Assembly (NCBI GenBank): GCA_964019425.1
Contig: OZ025784.1
Location: forward strand, 1,674,001-1,738,000
From: Flectonema sp. DT1601
Lineage: Eukaryota; Euglenozoa; Diplonemea; Diplonemida; Diplonemidae
Reading direction: 5' to 3'
DNA: 64,000 nucleotides
Part shown: positions 10,002 through 20,996 of the stretch, piece after piece
How positions within the stretch are numbered: position 1 is the first letter of the stretch
How the letters are laid out: every line of letters begins with the position of its first letter
Made by a program: the position numbers and the translations under genes
Notes under the pieces: generated by a model
Databases searched by the model: none
What the model was told of the DNA's origin: nothing
Seen by the model: only the letters and a program-made list of their open reading frames with translations

Positions 10002-11975
10002 TTAACAAGACTTTCGAAGTGTTGTAATGAAAACACTCATTTATATTATCCTGCTGCTGTGGTATTTGGTATCTGTAGCCTTCGCTGGTTTGCAATTAAA
10101 GCAATCAGTTACTTACATGTAGTTTAGATGTGTTGCTTCAGATTGATTTCTTCTTAGTTGGCTTGTCATCGTTATGGGATTCCCGCTACTATAGATTGAG
10201 GATTGTTTCTTTCGTTTCTTTTTTTTTTTTTTTTTTGTAATCGGACGCTATTTCTAACTTCTTCTTATATTATTTGATTTTAGCAACCAGCTTACGTAAA
10301 TCCACAAATACTGCTTCACTGCATCGTGTTGAGTTATTATGTAGAATGTTCAGTTATCATTCGCGATGTGTTTTTATTATAAATATGTTGCAACTGACTT
10401 GGCAACCAGTTTGTTGTCTTTATGAGGTGTTCTCCCTTTCATTTGGTTTCTTTATTTGCTAAACGACCGTTACTAACTGCTTCGTTGTTTATTCTTTTCT
10501 ACTTTTAGCAACCGTGTGGTACAGAAGCGGCTCTCTTGTTCTTTCTCTTTTTACTGTTTTGAATTTAGTGGTGTGTGTTGTGAATCTCTTTTTTTCTTTT
10601 GAATTGGGTAGAGTGTTTTAGTTAACATCAATACTGAGGACTTCGTTGGATTTCTTCTAGGGGTTTGTCTGTCCTCTCTATTCATTTTTCCTGTCGTTTC
10701 ACCAACACATGCCACACAAAAGATCAAACTCTTTTTCTTTGTTAACACTTTACGAGAGGAATAGTCTGACAGGTTGCGGACCTGACTTCAATGTTTGGGG
10801 AAATAGCCTTAGCAGACACTGTCTTCATTTCCAATACTGTTCGGGTTCTGATTCTTATTATTTTTTTTTTTTTTGCGCCGATGAAGTCGGTGCAAAAAAA
10901 AGAAGAAACTACTCAGATTTAAGAGCCTTTTTATTTATTATGTCAAAATGTTATCTGTTTTTTTTCCCTTTTGTCGCCAGTGATCCTGTCTTTGCGATCA
11001 ACAAAAAGCAAAACTGGATTTTTTTTATCTGAAAAAGTTTTTTTTTTAATTTATTTTAATAATGTTCCCTTCTTCATACGAATGACATCATCCTGTGAGA
11101 TCAATTAGTGTTAGCTTTCTCTACACTTGTCTCGAATGGTAGACTCATCGAATTTGGGATCAAAAGATGTGAGAGCAACTCGTCAGAAAATATCTGTCAG
11201 AAAAACAAAAAAAACGCTCAATTTCCTATACCTGCTGGCTATCACACGCTTTGTTGCGAGGCGATATAAGTTTCTTCTCGTGTTTAATGAATGAAATTAA
11301 AAGACAAATTGACCAGTCGAAATCCTGTGGGATATACACTTTCGACATTTTGTGATTTTTGGTTTGTGCGCGAAACCGTGAACCGACTTAAGCGTGATAA
11401 AGCTTATGGAGGTTTATGTGTGCTGCCCAACATTTTTTTTTCGTTCTTACAATACTTGTTCAAATGCAAAAAAAAAAAAAGGGAAATTAAAATAATTTTC
11501 TGCAGAACGCTTTAAAAGAAGATGTTCCCTCCCTCAATACGATGTTGCCGCCGGAATCTTATTTCGGGAAAAAAAGAATGCTAAACACGTCTGTTTTATA
11601 TACAAAAAAAAAAACAGAGGTCAGCTAACTCCATTTTATCAACCAGGGGGGAGGTGCAGTACCATAATTTTTTTTTTTTTTGATTTTTGCAAAAAAAAAG
11701 CCTCTCACAAGTAAATAAGTATAAACTATCTGAGTATTGTAATTATAGTGATCTGTTTGGTAAAGTACCCCAAGTAATTAGGAGGAACAACATCATATTA
11801 GACGATAATCAGATAATGATAAATAGTTCGTAAACAAGTACTTCTTTATAAACAGTTAATCAATTACTTTTATACAGTAGCTGTTGTTGACATGGTCTGT
11901 TGGATCACATATTCTAATTGTCTTGTTCCACCCTACAGCTTAACTTTTACAAACCTCAAAAACTCTTTTACAAAA
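10002..11975. other. Long intergenic stretch
   Basis: About 2 kb without a convincing gene; short frames here are AT-rich and featureless. A hairpin with poly-U/poly-A flanks sits at about 10868-10900 (TGCGCCGAT / GTCGGTGCA, GAA loop). CACCCTACAG at 11929-11938 is the likely acceptor for the CCCH gene. Confidence 0.45.
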
Positions 11976-12527
11976 ATGCCATGCAACTGGTGCCGCTACG
12001 GAGTGAACGAAGCCTGTCCGTTTGGACGCGAATGTGAATACATTCACTTGCAGCAATGGCTTTCAGGAAACATGAAGATGCAAAGCATCTTGCAGAGGGA
12101 CAAGTCAACCCTTCAGGGAAACCTAAAGAAAGCCGCAACTGCTGCAAAAAGTTACAACAGAACTGATATTTGTAAAAATATTATTTCAGCTATGAAATAC
12201 GGTGGAATGGAATGTGGACCTCAAGAAGACGAGTGGGAGAACATTATGTCAGTTATTGAATTAGTGTGTGGGATGCTACACTACGACATTGAAGGAATGC
12301 ATCCGTTATTTAAGACAGTCACAGAAGCTTTGATTGAGAACTTATCAGCGTTCATCCCGAGGGGTGTTACAAAAAATAGAAATGCTTCAACAACATCGAG
12401 CAGAGAAAGCGTCGAGTACTCAGACTGTACGATCTCTTTAACTGGATCAGAATCAGAAGTGTGTGATCACACAACACTCGACTCTGAGCCAATTGACGTC
12501 GAATTCATTTCGATGTACTACACGTGA
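11976..12527 (+). CDS. Small CCCH-type zinc-finger protein
   Basis: This 183-aa protein starts with a single Cx7Cx5Cx3H finger, CRYGVNEACPFGRECEYIH (residues 5-23), preceded by a further Cys at residue 3. CCCH fingers usually bind single-stranded RNA, and small proteins of this kind often regulate mRNA stability or translation. The middle (about 50-130) is helical and unrecognised; the C-terminus is Ser/Thr-rich and acidic. The frame is open from 11892, but I prefer the ATG at 11976 because a CCCTACAG acceptor at 11931-11938 would remove the upstream ATG and the finger begins right after this Met. A single finger makes dimerisation or partner binding likely. Confidence 0.7.
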   Translation: MPCNWCRYGVNEACPFGRECEYIHLQQWLSGNMKMQSILQRDKSTLQGNLKKAATAAKSYNRTDICKNIISAMKYGGMECGPQEDEWENIMSVIELVCGMLHYDIEGMHPLFKTVTEALIENLSAFIPRGVTKNRNASTTSSRESVEYSDCTISLTGSESEVCDHTTLDSEPIDVEFISMYYT

Positions 12528-13530
12528 TGAGTACTCGCTGCTGTTTAACAACTGTTACACAGGTTGTTGCTCTCAATTTGGAAAAAAACAAAAAAAAAAA
12601 AAACCACAATGAAAAATCCAAAAATCCAAAAAAAAAAAAAAATGTTGTTCGATGATTTTTTCAACAAGATCTGAAAAAAAGTTTTCTCTCAACTGCGAAA
12701 AAGGAAGTCTGCTAAGACTTCAGTATTGTTAGTGTCTGTTGCCTTCATCAATATTTGTCTGAGTTTCTAAAATCTCGGTACAAAACAATGGGTTGCAATG
12801 AATAACCCTATGCTGAAATTCGACGAGAATTGTGTGTTGGCGTAAACCTTTCCTTCACTGTTGCTATTCACAAAATATAAATAAATCAGTAACCTCCGAA
12901 TTAAAATCTTTTTCTTAAAAAAGAGTAGTTATAAACGTCGTTGCTGTAGTTTTTTTCCCCTCACCTTGAGCAACAGATTGTTCCATAGAAAAGTCCAAAA
13001 TCATTCCTAAATTAGTTTTCTGTACAGCCACTGTTTCATAATTTGAGTTTTATTTTATTATTATTATTTAGTTTCTTGTCCGTTAGTTCTTTTTCTGATG
13101 TTCTGTACTTCAGCTACAAAAGAAGTTGAGGTACTCGAAAGATTTACAAAAGTACACGAAAAAAGTTAATTCCTTTTTTTATGTATTTGTTGTACTCGTT
13201 AAGGTTCTCTTCTCTCTTTTCGTTAATGTATTGATCGTCTCCGTTTTTGTACTTCAAGAATACCCATACTGAGCTGATTGCATGGGGTCGCTGTGCTCTT
13301 TTCAGCAGTTAAATACGTTTATGAGTTTTGAAGTCAAAAAAAAAAAAAAAAAAAGATTTTCTTTGAAAGTTTGTCCCTTGAAATTGATTTATACTTACAG
13401 AGATGAAATGTGAGGATTGATCAGATATTTCTGCTTCCTCACCACCGCAATTCTTTCCTAAAACGATTCGGCTTCATACATTCTTTCATTCACCACACCA
13501 TTGCGAACTGTCACAACCATACTGCACCAC

Positions 13531-13563
13531 ACATACAACCAGCTACTAGAGCTGGTTGTATGT
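13531..13563. repeat. Perfect 14-bp inverted repeat, 5-nt spacer
   Basis: ACATACAACCAGCT and AGCTGGTTGTATGT flank ACTAG. It could form a strong RNA or DNA hairpin. No similar copy was seen elsewhere in the window. Confidence 0.75.
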
Positions 13564-13690
13564 TATTAGTGGTGGTTTGTTTTTTTTTGCCTGGATTCAG
13601 TTTCTCGGCAAAATCGAAATTTTAACATTTTTTCATTCACGTCAAAGAGTTTTTGAAGGTAATCTTATCTTCTTGTTTTTATTTTCTTAT

Positions 13691-13730
<40 letters not shown>

Positions 13731-15133
13731 TATTTTTATTGTTTGCTAGAATTCTAATTCTACGTTTTTCTAAAAAAGAAAACATATTTTTTTTTAATTT
13801 TTTTTTAAAAATCTATCTCTTCATCAGAGTTCTAATAAAAAAAATAAAATATTAAAAATTTTCATTTCTCCAATTTAAATAAAAAAAATATCACGTAAAG
13901 GTAATGTTTTCTGATATCCACCAGGATCTGACATATCATGTTTAGTAGTACAGACGGGTGTTACCGAAAACAACAGCCCTGCGTTGTTCTCTCTTTTTTT
14001 TATTTTTTTATTATAATTGTTTTGGATGATTTGTTAGTAAAAATTATGATTTCATTAATCTTCAAAAGCATTTGCTTAAAATCCTCTTTTCCTGGTAAAA
14101 GAAGGACGACAAAAAAAAAAAAAAAAGTATAACTTTCATTAAGATACTATTCTCTCTTTTAATCAACATCGTGTGCATTCTTCTTCACTAGTTTCTGGTG
14201 AAGTGGGAGCATGCAATTTTTTCGACATTATTTAACATTGCGTCTTCTCCGTCACTGGGTCAACCAGTGAAATGGAGAGCACGTGTGGACTGTTTACGCG
14301 GTCCTTATTACTACATTGTTTTTCATTTATCTATCAAATTATTTATTTATTTATTAAAATACAAATTATTCTCATGAGTGTTCACTTCTGCATTTGATTT
14401 TGTGTGAGGTACGAACCGAATGTTTTTTTTTGTTGTATACTACTATTTATTGTTATTTGTCCCTCCCTTTTATCTCCAAGTATCCCCAACATTCACAGCG
14501 ATATTAAACGCTATCATTTCAAAAAAAAAAAAAAAAAGTTTGAAATTTCAGCTGACAACTCTCTTCTCAAACGATGTGCGGGAAGCGAATTATACAAGTT
14601 GGTTGGTCTTTCGTTCTAAAAAAAAAAATCCAAACTCCACACAGTTTTTGTTTTTTAAAAACAAGTATCAAAAAAAAAAAAAAAAAAAAAAAAAGATATT
14701 TTAAAAAAGTTATTTTCAAGCGTTATAACTCACGATACGTTTAACAGAAAAATAAAGAAAGAAAAAAAAGAATCATCAAACATGAGAAAGAATTGTGTTC
14801 AAAACACGGCTGCGGCACATCCTTTGTATAACTTAGGATGGCTTTAGTTATTCTGATCTCTTTTCTTGGATTCAACGCATCCCCAGATGCTTGAAAATAT
14901 TTCATCTTTTTATAATTTCGAAGTCTCAAAACTTCGAAAGCTCTCCGCAAGCGCTAGCTTTGCTTGCTTGTCACGACGTTGACTAATATCTTCCTCTCAA
15001 CGTAATGGTCTGTCATGTACCTAGCCGTTACATGCAAACATTAAAAAAAAAAAAAACCAAAAACTGGAAAAAAAAAAAAAAAAACCAAAAAACTGGAAAA
15101 AAAAAAAAAACTCGGCCACAAAGAATTTGCAGA

Positions 15134-15160
15134 CTTGCTGGACCCACGGGTACCAGCAAG
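15134..15160 (+). ncRNA. ACGGGTA-loop hairpin 1
   Basis: CTTGCTGG and CCAGCAAG form an 8-bp stem around an 11-nt loop ending ACGGGTA. It is the first of four related hairpins within 490 bp. Confidence 0.5.
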
Positions 15161-15330
15161 GCTCAAGCTGCATGCAAGGACTGTGTCAACCTGCATTATT
15201 CCCACTTCTCTCTCTTCACTGCTTCTCTTATCACTTTAGTTACAAATCTGAAAAACCTGCGTCGGTGGGTTCAAGTTCAGGTGATGTACTTTTGCCATCA
15301 AAGATGAATATAAATATATTGTAGAAACAA

Positions 15331-15358
15331 CTTAGCTGGGCCTACGGGTACCAGCAAG
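15331..15358 (+). ncRNA. ACGGGTA-loop hairpin 2
   Basis: The core stem GCTGG/CCAGC encloses an 11-nt loop ending ACGGGTA. The outer CTT/AAG pairs are continued past one bulged A. Confidence 0.5.
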
Positions 15359-15483
15359 TGTCTCCTTTGAACTTACTAAACAACAGGACTTTTTTCAGCT
15401 CTGAATTTCCTGTGCTAAAGCTTTCGTCTTACTTCTACTTAATCAGCAGTTTCGTGCATTCACTAAGTTACTTAGCAATCTAT

Positions 15484-15515
15484 CGCTCAGCTGGATCTAC
15501 GGGTACCAGCCAGCG
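15484..15515 (+). ncRNA. ACGGGTA-loop hairpin 3
   Basis: The core stem GCTGG/CCAGC encloses an 11-nt loop ending ACGGGTA. The outer stem is a different sequence, CGCT/AGCG, across a small internal loop, so pairing is kept while sequence differs. Confidence 0.5.
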
Positions 15516-15598
15516 AACTGTGAAGTACCTTTTGTGTAATATCATTTCGACTGAGTATTCTGCTAATTAATATTATTTGGTATTTATAACATCCAGTG

Positions 15599-15621
15599 CG
15601 CTGCGCTCACGGGTAGCAGCG
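15599..15621 (+). ncRNA. ACGGGTA-loop hairpin 4
   Basis: CGCTGC pairs with GCAGCG around an 11-nt loop ending ACGGGTA. The G-C pair closing the loop in the other three is C-G here, a compensatory change. Confidence 0.5.
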
Positions 15622-16238
15622 TCATATGTGTGTTGAAATTGAATGGTTATTTGTGATACCGTGTGCTAGTTAGTGAACTGAGTGGATACAATAGTGGTTA
15701 TAGTGTGGACTTACACTGTGTTGTGTTGCTGTTTTCTTTGTCTCCCCTTATCAAAAGATTTTAATATTTTTAACAAAATTAACATTCCACATTCCGTGTA
15801 ATTCACGAAAAAAAAACATTTTTTTTACTTCCTCTCTTATGTCCAATGGAATGATAGCAGCGAAAGGTAGCACTTCCGGCTTTCAATTCCTTTTTTGTTT
15901 TTCATCGTATAGTAAAATATACAACACTAGAGATCGACCTACGATCTACACTTCCATTTGTTGGTTGTCCATTGTGAGGATTTTCCACCTATCTGGATCT
16001 TTTTTTATTTTCCATTTCTACTCGTTCGATTTGGTCGCAAATTACAAATGCTGCCTACCCGCTCTCCTAACTCCTCATCGATACGCTACTATAATAGTTT
16101 TTTTTTTTAAATTTTTTTAATAACAAAATTAGCTTCTCTTTTTATTCACAGAAAACATGCAGAAAGAGTGGCGGTTGATATACAAATTTCAATTTTAATT
16201 TTTTTTTCTATTTGAGATTGTGACATAACATAAGTCAA

Positions 16239-16724
16239 ATGAATAAAGGAAATGACAACCGAGTCGATCCATTGGAGAGACTCATCCGTTTCTACGATGC
16301 CGAAGGTGACCGTCAGGGTGATGAGAGCCCTCGGTCAACATTTCACGAAGTGTCAAAAGCCAAGTCAACAGCACCAAAACTACCCAAAGTTGTAATAGAC
16401 AGTGATGAGTACAGCAGCACACTTATGATGTTGAGGAGTACTAAAGAAGGAGTTCAACAATTTGGGAAGCAGTACTCAGCAATAAATACAATCTTATCAC
16501 TTCCTGCATCTGCTGATCTAAAGAGAGCTGTCGCAATGATGTACGCATCTCCGAAGACAGCAGAAGACATCTCTCGTAGTGAATGGAAACGACGAGAAGA
16601 TGAATATAATGAAGAAAAGGAATCCGTCTTACGACAGCAGTCAGAGCAGCTTGGACGAGACAGACAGCTTGTTGTGAAAGAACTCGAAAGTTTAAAGGAA
16701 GAAACTGGTTGCCTTGACTCGTAG
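16239..16724 (+). CDS. Small hypothetical coiled-coil protein
   Basis: I do not recognise this 161-aa protein. It is hydrophilic with no membrane segment. The C-terminal third (about residues 115-158), rich in Glu, Arg and Gln, looks like one long helix or coiled coil. The middle contains a short stretch with hydrophobic periodicity (YSAINTILSLPASADLKRAV). Codon use resembles its neighbours, and an acceptor-like CACAG lies 87 nt upstream. The start is the first in-frame ATG. Partner binding is the only role the sequence hints at. Confidence 0.6.
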   Translation: MNKGNDNRVDPLERLIRFYDAEGDRQGDESPRSTFHEVSKAKSTAPKLPKVVIDSDEYSSTLMMLRSTKEGVQQFGKQYSAINTILSLPASADLKRAVAMMYASPKTAEDISRSEWKRREDEYNEEKESVLRQQSEQLGRDRQLVVKELESLKEETGCLDS

Positions 16725-16958
16725 TAAAGTCGTTGCCTTCTGGTGCGACAGTTTTTGTAATATAAATTATATTCAATCCGCAGACAACCTTTTACTGTAA
16801 TATACTCTCAATAGACTTTTGTACTTATTCATCGTATCCTTCCATGTTTAACACAGATACAACATGTGGAATCCAATGTAAGTATTTCTATTCTTTTTGA
16901 TAAAGTTGTTTTATATTTATTACCCAACCCAACCAGGTAATGTTTCTCTAGTCAGCAA

Positions 16959-19900
16959 ATGTTAAGAGTACCGGAAGTGATTGTGTTGTTGTTTGTCTTG
17001 ATTGTTGTGGTTCATGGAGCTCCGTGTAGTACTTATGTGTGTCCAAAAAATTATAGTCCGAACCCAGCCACTGGATTAACTTGTCCTACGAATGACCCAA
17101 ACAATGCAGCAGTTTGTTTAGAATATGATATCAATAACAAGTATGCTTGTTGTCTTGCTAATATATGTGGCCCTGACAAATCAAAGTACCCTGGTTATAA
17201 GTTTAGTTCTTCTACTTGTGATACGGAACCTAAATGTTGGCCATTCCAATGTCAATCACAATACTCTGGAACTCCTTATGTGCAGTGTGATAGGGGAAAT
17301 CCTTTATTCAAAACTAGCGGATGTTTCGCAACATGTCAAACGTACAGTTGTGGAAGTGGGTACATTGATATCACATCAACTGGGTCAGTTAGATGTAGTG
17401 GTGACGCTTCTACTTGTACTTCTGACCTTTGTTGTAATGCTGTCTCTTGTCCGGTAAAGAGTTCACCACCTGGTAGTTGTAAATGTTATAAGGGATTCGC
17501 TGGTACACCAAATTGGGATAGCACTGCTTCGAAATGGACTCACAGCTGTACTGTTGTTGCATGTCCTTCGAAAAGTTCACCACCTGGTAGCTGTAAATGT
17601 AAAAAGGGATTCGTCGGAACACCAAGTTGGGACTCGTTAGCCGCAAAATGGACTCACAGTTGCACTCCTGCCACATGTCCACCTAAAAGTTATGCTCCAG
17701 GTGTATGTTTGTGTCGGATTGGATATCGGGGGACTCCTAATTGGGACAGCAGCAGTCAGTCGTGGAAACACAGTTGTGCTGAAGCTGATTGTCCACAGTA
17801 TAGTTCCCCACCAGGCAGCTGTAAGTGCGAGACTGGTTACAAAGGTACACCCACTTGGGACAGTACCGGTCAGTATTGGAGACACAGCTGTTCTGCAGTT
17901 GCTTGTCCAGCGAACTGTTACTCACCAGGTAACTGTAAGTGTAAGGATGGCTATAAGGGTATTCCAAGTTGGGACGGAAACACCCAATTGTGGGCTCACA
18001 ATTGCAGTGCTGTTTCTTGTCCAAACAAAAGTTCACCACCCGGAACATGTAATTGTGAAACAGGTTATAAAGGTTTTCCAGCTTGGGACAGCACCTACGA
18101 ATTATGGACTCACAAATGTAGCTCTGTATTGTGTCCACCGAAAAGTCTTTTACCCGGTATCTGCAACTGTATACAGGGATATTCAGGTGATGCTACTTGG
18201 GACAGTAGTAGTCAGATTTGGACTCACAGCTGTAGTATTGCTTCGTGTCCATTAAATAGTTTGTTACCTGATTGTAATTGTAACAAGGGTTTCTCAGGAA
18301 CACCATTCTGGGATTCTGTAACTCATTTGTGGGCTCACAAGTGTGTTCAAGTCTCCTGTCCAAGTGGCAGTTCACCACCCAACTGTTTATGTAATAATGG
18401 GCACACTGGAACTTCTAATTGGGATAGCGTTCAACAGAAGTGGACTCACAGTTGTACTGCAGTGTCATGTCCTCTTAACAGTAATTCATCTAATTCGTGT
18501 ATCTGTGATGTTGGATATATTGGTTCTCCAAACTGGGAAGCAGCAATCGGGTCATGGACTCACAGTTGTACTTTAACTACTTGTCCATCACACAGTTCAT
18601 CACCAGGGATATGTACCTGCGATGAGGGATACTCTGGTAATCCTAATTGGGATATTAGTCAACAGTCGTGGTCTCACACTTGTAAGGCAGCTGCTTGTCC
18701 ATCGAACAGCTCACCGCGTGTCAAGTGTGTTTGCGACGACGGTTTCTCAGGCACACCCGAATGGGACAAAACACGACAATTGTGGAGTCATAACTGTACT
18801 GCTGCTTCTTGTCCTTTACACAGTTCAACACCTGGAATCTGTACTTGTAATTCCGGATTCAAAGGTACTCCTAACTGGGATAGTTCCCACCGAGTGTGGA
18901 CTCACAACTGTGCGTCTTCCTCTTCCTCTTCCTCGTGTCCATCGAAAAGTTCCTTACCGAGTTGTAAATGTGATGTTGGGTACTCAGGTACTCCAAACTG
19001 GGATAGCAGCGCTCTGTTGTGGACTCACACTTGTAAGTCTGTCTCATGTCCATTGAAAAGCTCATCAACGGGTACTTGTAAATGTGATAAGGGTTACGTT
19101 GGTACTCCGAATTGGAATGATGTTACCCAGCTGTGGACTCACAAGTGTACTGCAGTTTCGTGTCCTCCGAGCAGCTCATTACCTGGTGTTTGTAATTGTG
19201 ATAATGGGTTTACTGGGACTCCTAATTGGGATTACAGTATCAAAGAATGGAATCACAGATGTGTACCTTCTACGGCAACAAGTACTACTCTGACATTAAC
19301 AGTGAGTGAGAGAGATGCTTCTTCAGAGACGCAAGTGACAGACGCAACAGGTGGCGGGGTGATAAAATCAGACACAGCAACACTCACAGGAGAGGAGGTG
19401 TTGGGATCTGAGGTCACAAGAGCTCCACCACTGACACCTCTGAAACCTTTCAATCCGGGAGACCTCGCAATATATACCTTAGAACCTCATCATGAATCCC
19501 TTTATGATCCTATATTCGGAGGGTTGCCAACAACCAGCGACAACAAGTTTCGCAACTACGAACATTTTCTATCGTCTACACTGGCAGTGTCTTGTGGTAA
19601 AACAGGTTTATCTACTAAATGTCTTAGTAATGGATATTTAAGAACTGCAGTGGCCCCCAGTTGCACAGCTACTTCTGTGATTGATGACTCTTTGTTGGGT
19701 GAAATCAAATCACTGCTATTGATTACATGGGTGTCTTCGTGTATTAATCAAATTAACAAACCTGGAATTCCATTCTTTGCTGCGTGGTATCCAAAACCTG
19801 ATAAGGTTGTGTCTGTTACTTGGGAAGGCGATACTTCTTATGTTGTTGTGCAATCAACTTCTGCGTATTCGAGTTCTGGTCAGTATGCTGAACAAGTTTA

Positions 19901-20996
19901 TAGAAAAGCAATCGCAAATCTAGCAAACAATGCTTACTTTGAGTGTTTTGTGGAAGAATCTGTTTCTGCAACTCCGTCGGGATCACCGACAGGATGTCGA
20001 CTTCAACTTCAACTGTCGGATGACCCGATAAACCTTTCTGTTCATAACTTATCACTCGAGTTAGGTATTCCGCATTCACATGTTACTCATTGGCTTTCTG
20101 TAAGGTCATCTAATTCGTTGTCTTTTTACGTCAGAAGCCCTTTTGGTGCAGTTAGCAGCAGTTCTTTGTGTGACTCAACAAAATCAAAATTATCAAAACT
20201 AAGTAGTGTGACCAAGATTATGACTGCAGAAGTGTTGAAGGAAGAACTTGAGTGGCACAAGGTAGTATTTTATTCAAAAGAAACAATTGACAATAATAAG
20301 TTAAGTAATATCCTCGCTGTATCGAATGATGAGGTTTCTTCTGTAGTTGTTACTGACGCGAAGGCAGCGTGTGCACCAATTAAGATTTCGTTTTATTACC
20401 AAACTATGCGGCACTCCTTAAGTTTTGTATTACAACAGTTGCAGGTGTCTTCTTGTGATATCAGTACAGAGCCTGTTGGAGAGCGACTATTTTTTAAAGG
20501 AAAGTCGATGATGTCTAATTTCAAATCACCCAATAAAGAGATCATCGTATCACATCTTCAGATATCATCTGAGAATCTGAATTACTTTGATAACGGAGAG
20601 TTCTCTGCGTATGTCAGATTACCTGCTGCTAGTCAGCAGTCAGCTGAACAGTTTGTTTCTGATGTACGAGACAAGTTAAAGAAGATACCAGATATTGTTA
20701 CACATGCTGTTGGGAGTGCACCCCTTTCGAATGTTGAGAAAACTCTTATTGTTGCCTGTGAGATCATCGGAAATGAAAGCAACACTTGCCCGCCGTCGTT
20801 TGATCCGATCTCAGTCCGTTCGTCATCGAAGGATTCCTGGTTAGTTCCAGTAATTATTATTACAGCTGGTGTTGTGGTGCTTGCTTCTGTATTCGCTTTT
20901 TTGTATCTTCGGAATCTACCAACTGCAGCACCGAGTAACTCGTCGTTTGACTCCCTCGAGAGTCACGGCAACCCTCTTGTTGATATTACGAAATGA
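16959..20996 (+). CDS. Large surface protein with 16 Cys-rich repeats and one membrane anchor
   Basis: This 1345-aa protein starts with a clear signal peptide (MLRVPEVIVLLFVLIVVVHG). After a distinct Cys-rich segment come 16 tandem repeats of about 38 aa (residues about 162-769). The pattern is CP-xxSS-PG-xCxC-xxGYxGTPxWDxxxxxWTHxC: four Cys plus two Trp per repeat, somewhat like EGF or complement-type modules but not a family I can name. A Thr/Ser-rich linker and a larger extracellular part without repeats (about 800-1285) follow. One transmembrane helix (about 1292-1315) and a 30-aa cytosolic tail end the protein. This layout suits a cell-surface adhesion, capture or coat protein. The repeats have diverged from each other, so they are not a fresh expansion. 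Start: first Met, 7 nt after CTCTAG. Confidence 0.85.
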   Translation: MLRVPEVIVLLFVLIVVVHGAPCSTYVCPKNYSPNPATGLTCPTNDPNNAAVCLEYDINNKYACCLANICGPDKSKYPGYKFSSSTCDTEPKCWPFQCQSQYSGTPYVQCDRGNPLFKTSGCFATCQTYSCGSGYIDITSTGSVRCSGDASTCTSDLCCNAVSCPVKSSPPGSCKCYKGFAGTPNWDSTASKWTHSCTVVACPSKSSPPGSCKCKKGFVGTPSWDSLAAKWTHSCTPATCPPKSYAPGVCLCRIGYRGTPNWDSSSQSWKHSCAEADCPQYSSPPGSCKCETGYKGTPTWDSTGQYWRHSCSAVACPANCYSPGNCKCKDGYKGIPSWDGNTQLWAHNCSAVSCPNKSSPPGTCNCETGYKGFPAWDSTYELWTHKCSSVLCPPKSLLPGICNCIQGYSGDATWDSSSQIWTHSCSIASCPLNSLLPDCNCNKGFSGTPFWDSVTHLWAHKCVQVSCPSGSSPPNCLCNNGHTGTSNWDSVQQKWTHSCTAVSCPLNSNSSNSCICDVGYIGSPNWEAAIGSWTHSCTLTTCPSHSSSPGICTCDEGYSGNPNWDISQQSWSHTCKAAACPSNSSPRVKCVCDDGFSGTPEWDKTRQLWSHNCTAASCPLHSSTPGICTCNSGFKGTPNWDSSHRVWTHNCASSSSSSSCPSKSSLPSCKCDVGYSGTPNWDSSALLWTHTCKSVSCPLKSSSTGTCKCDKGYVGTPNWNDVTQLWTHKCTAVSCPPSSSLPGVCNCDNGFTGTPNWDYSIKEWNHRCVPSTATSTTLTLTVSERDASSETQVTDATGGGVIKSDTATLTGEEVLGSEVTRAPPLTPLKPFNPGDLAIYTLEPHHESLYDPIFGGLPTTSDNKFRNYEHFLSSTLAVSCGKTGLSTKCLSNGYLRTAVAPSCTATSVIDDSLLGEIKSLLLITWVSSCINQINKPGIPFFAAWYPKPDKVVSVTWEGDTSYVVVQSTSAYSSSGQYAEQVYRKAIANLANNAYFECFVEESVSATPSGSPTGCRLQLQLSDDPINLSVHNLSLELGIPHSHVTHWLSVRSSNSLSFYVRSPFGAVSSSSLCDSTKSKLSKLSSVTKIMTAEVLKEELEWHKVVFYSKETIDNNKLSNILAVSNDEVSSVVVTDAKAACAPIKISFYYQTMRHSLSFVLQQLQVSSCDISTEPVGERLFFKGKSMMSNFKSPNKEIIVSHLQISSENLNYFDNGEFSAYVRLPAASQQSAEQFVSDVRDKLKKIPDIVTHAVGSAPLSNVEKTLIVACEIIGNESNTCPPSFDPISVRSSSKDSWLVPVIIITAGVVVLASVFAFLYLRNLPTAAPSNSSFDSLESHGNPLVDITK

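Larger units (their letters stand above)
12528..16238. other. 3.7-kb intergenic region with hairpins
   Basis: No protein gene is seen. It holds many poly-T/poly-A runs, the longest a ~33-nt T run near 13697. It also has a 7-bp hairpin at 12704-12721, an 11-bp hairpin with two G-U pairs at 13105-13134, a perfect 14-bp hairpin at 13531-13563 and four related hairpins at 15134-15621 (separate entries). TTTATTCACAG at 16141-16151 is the acceptor candidate for the next gene; a 13-codon upstream frame starts at 16156. Confidence 0.5.

Noticed and set aside
13556-15307. Short + strand frames in the 12.5-16.2 kb gap
   Set aside because: They consist of Phe/Lys runs from poly-T/poly-A tracts and lack acceptor context or domains.
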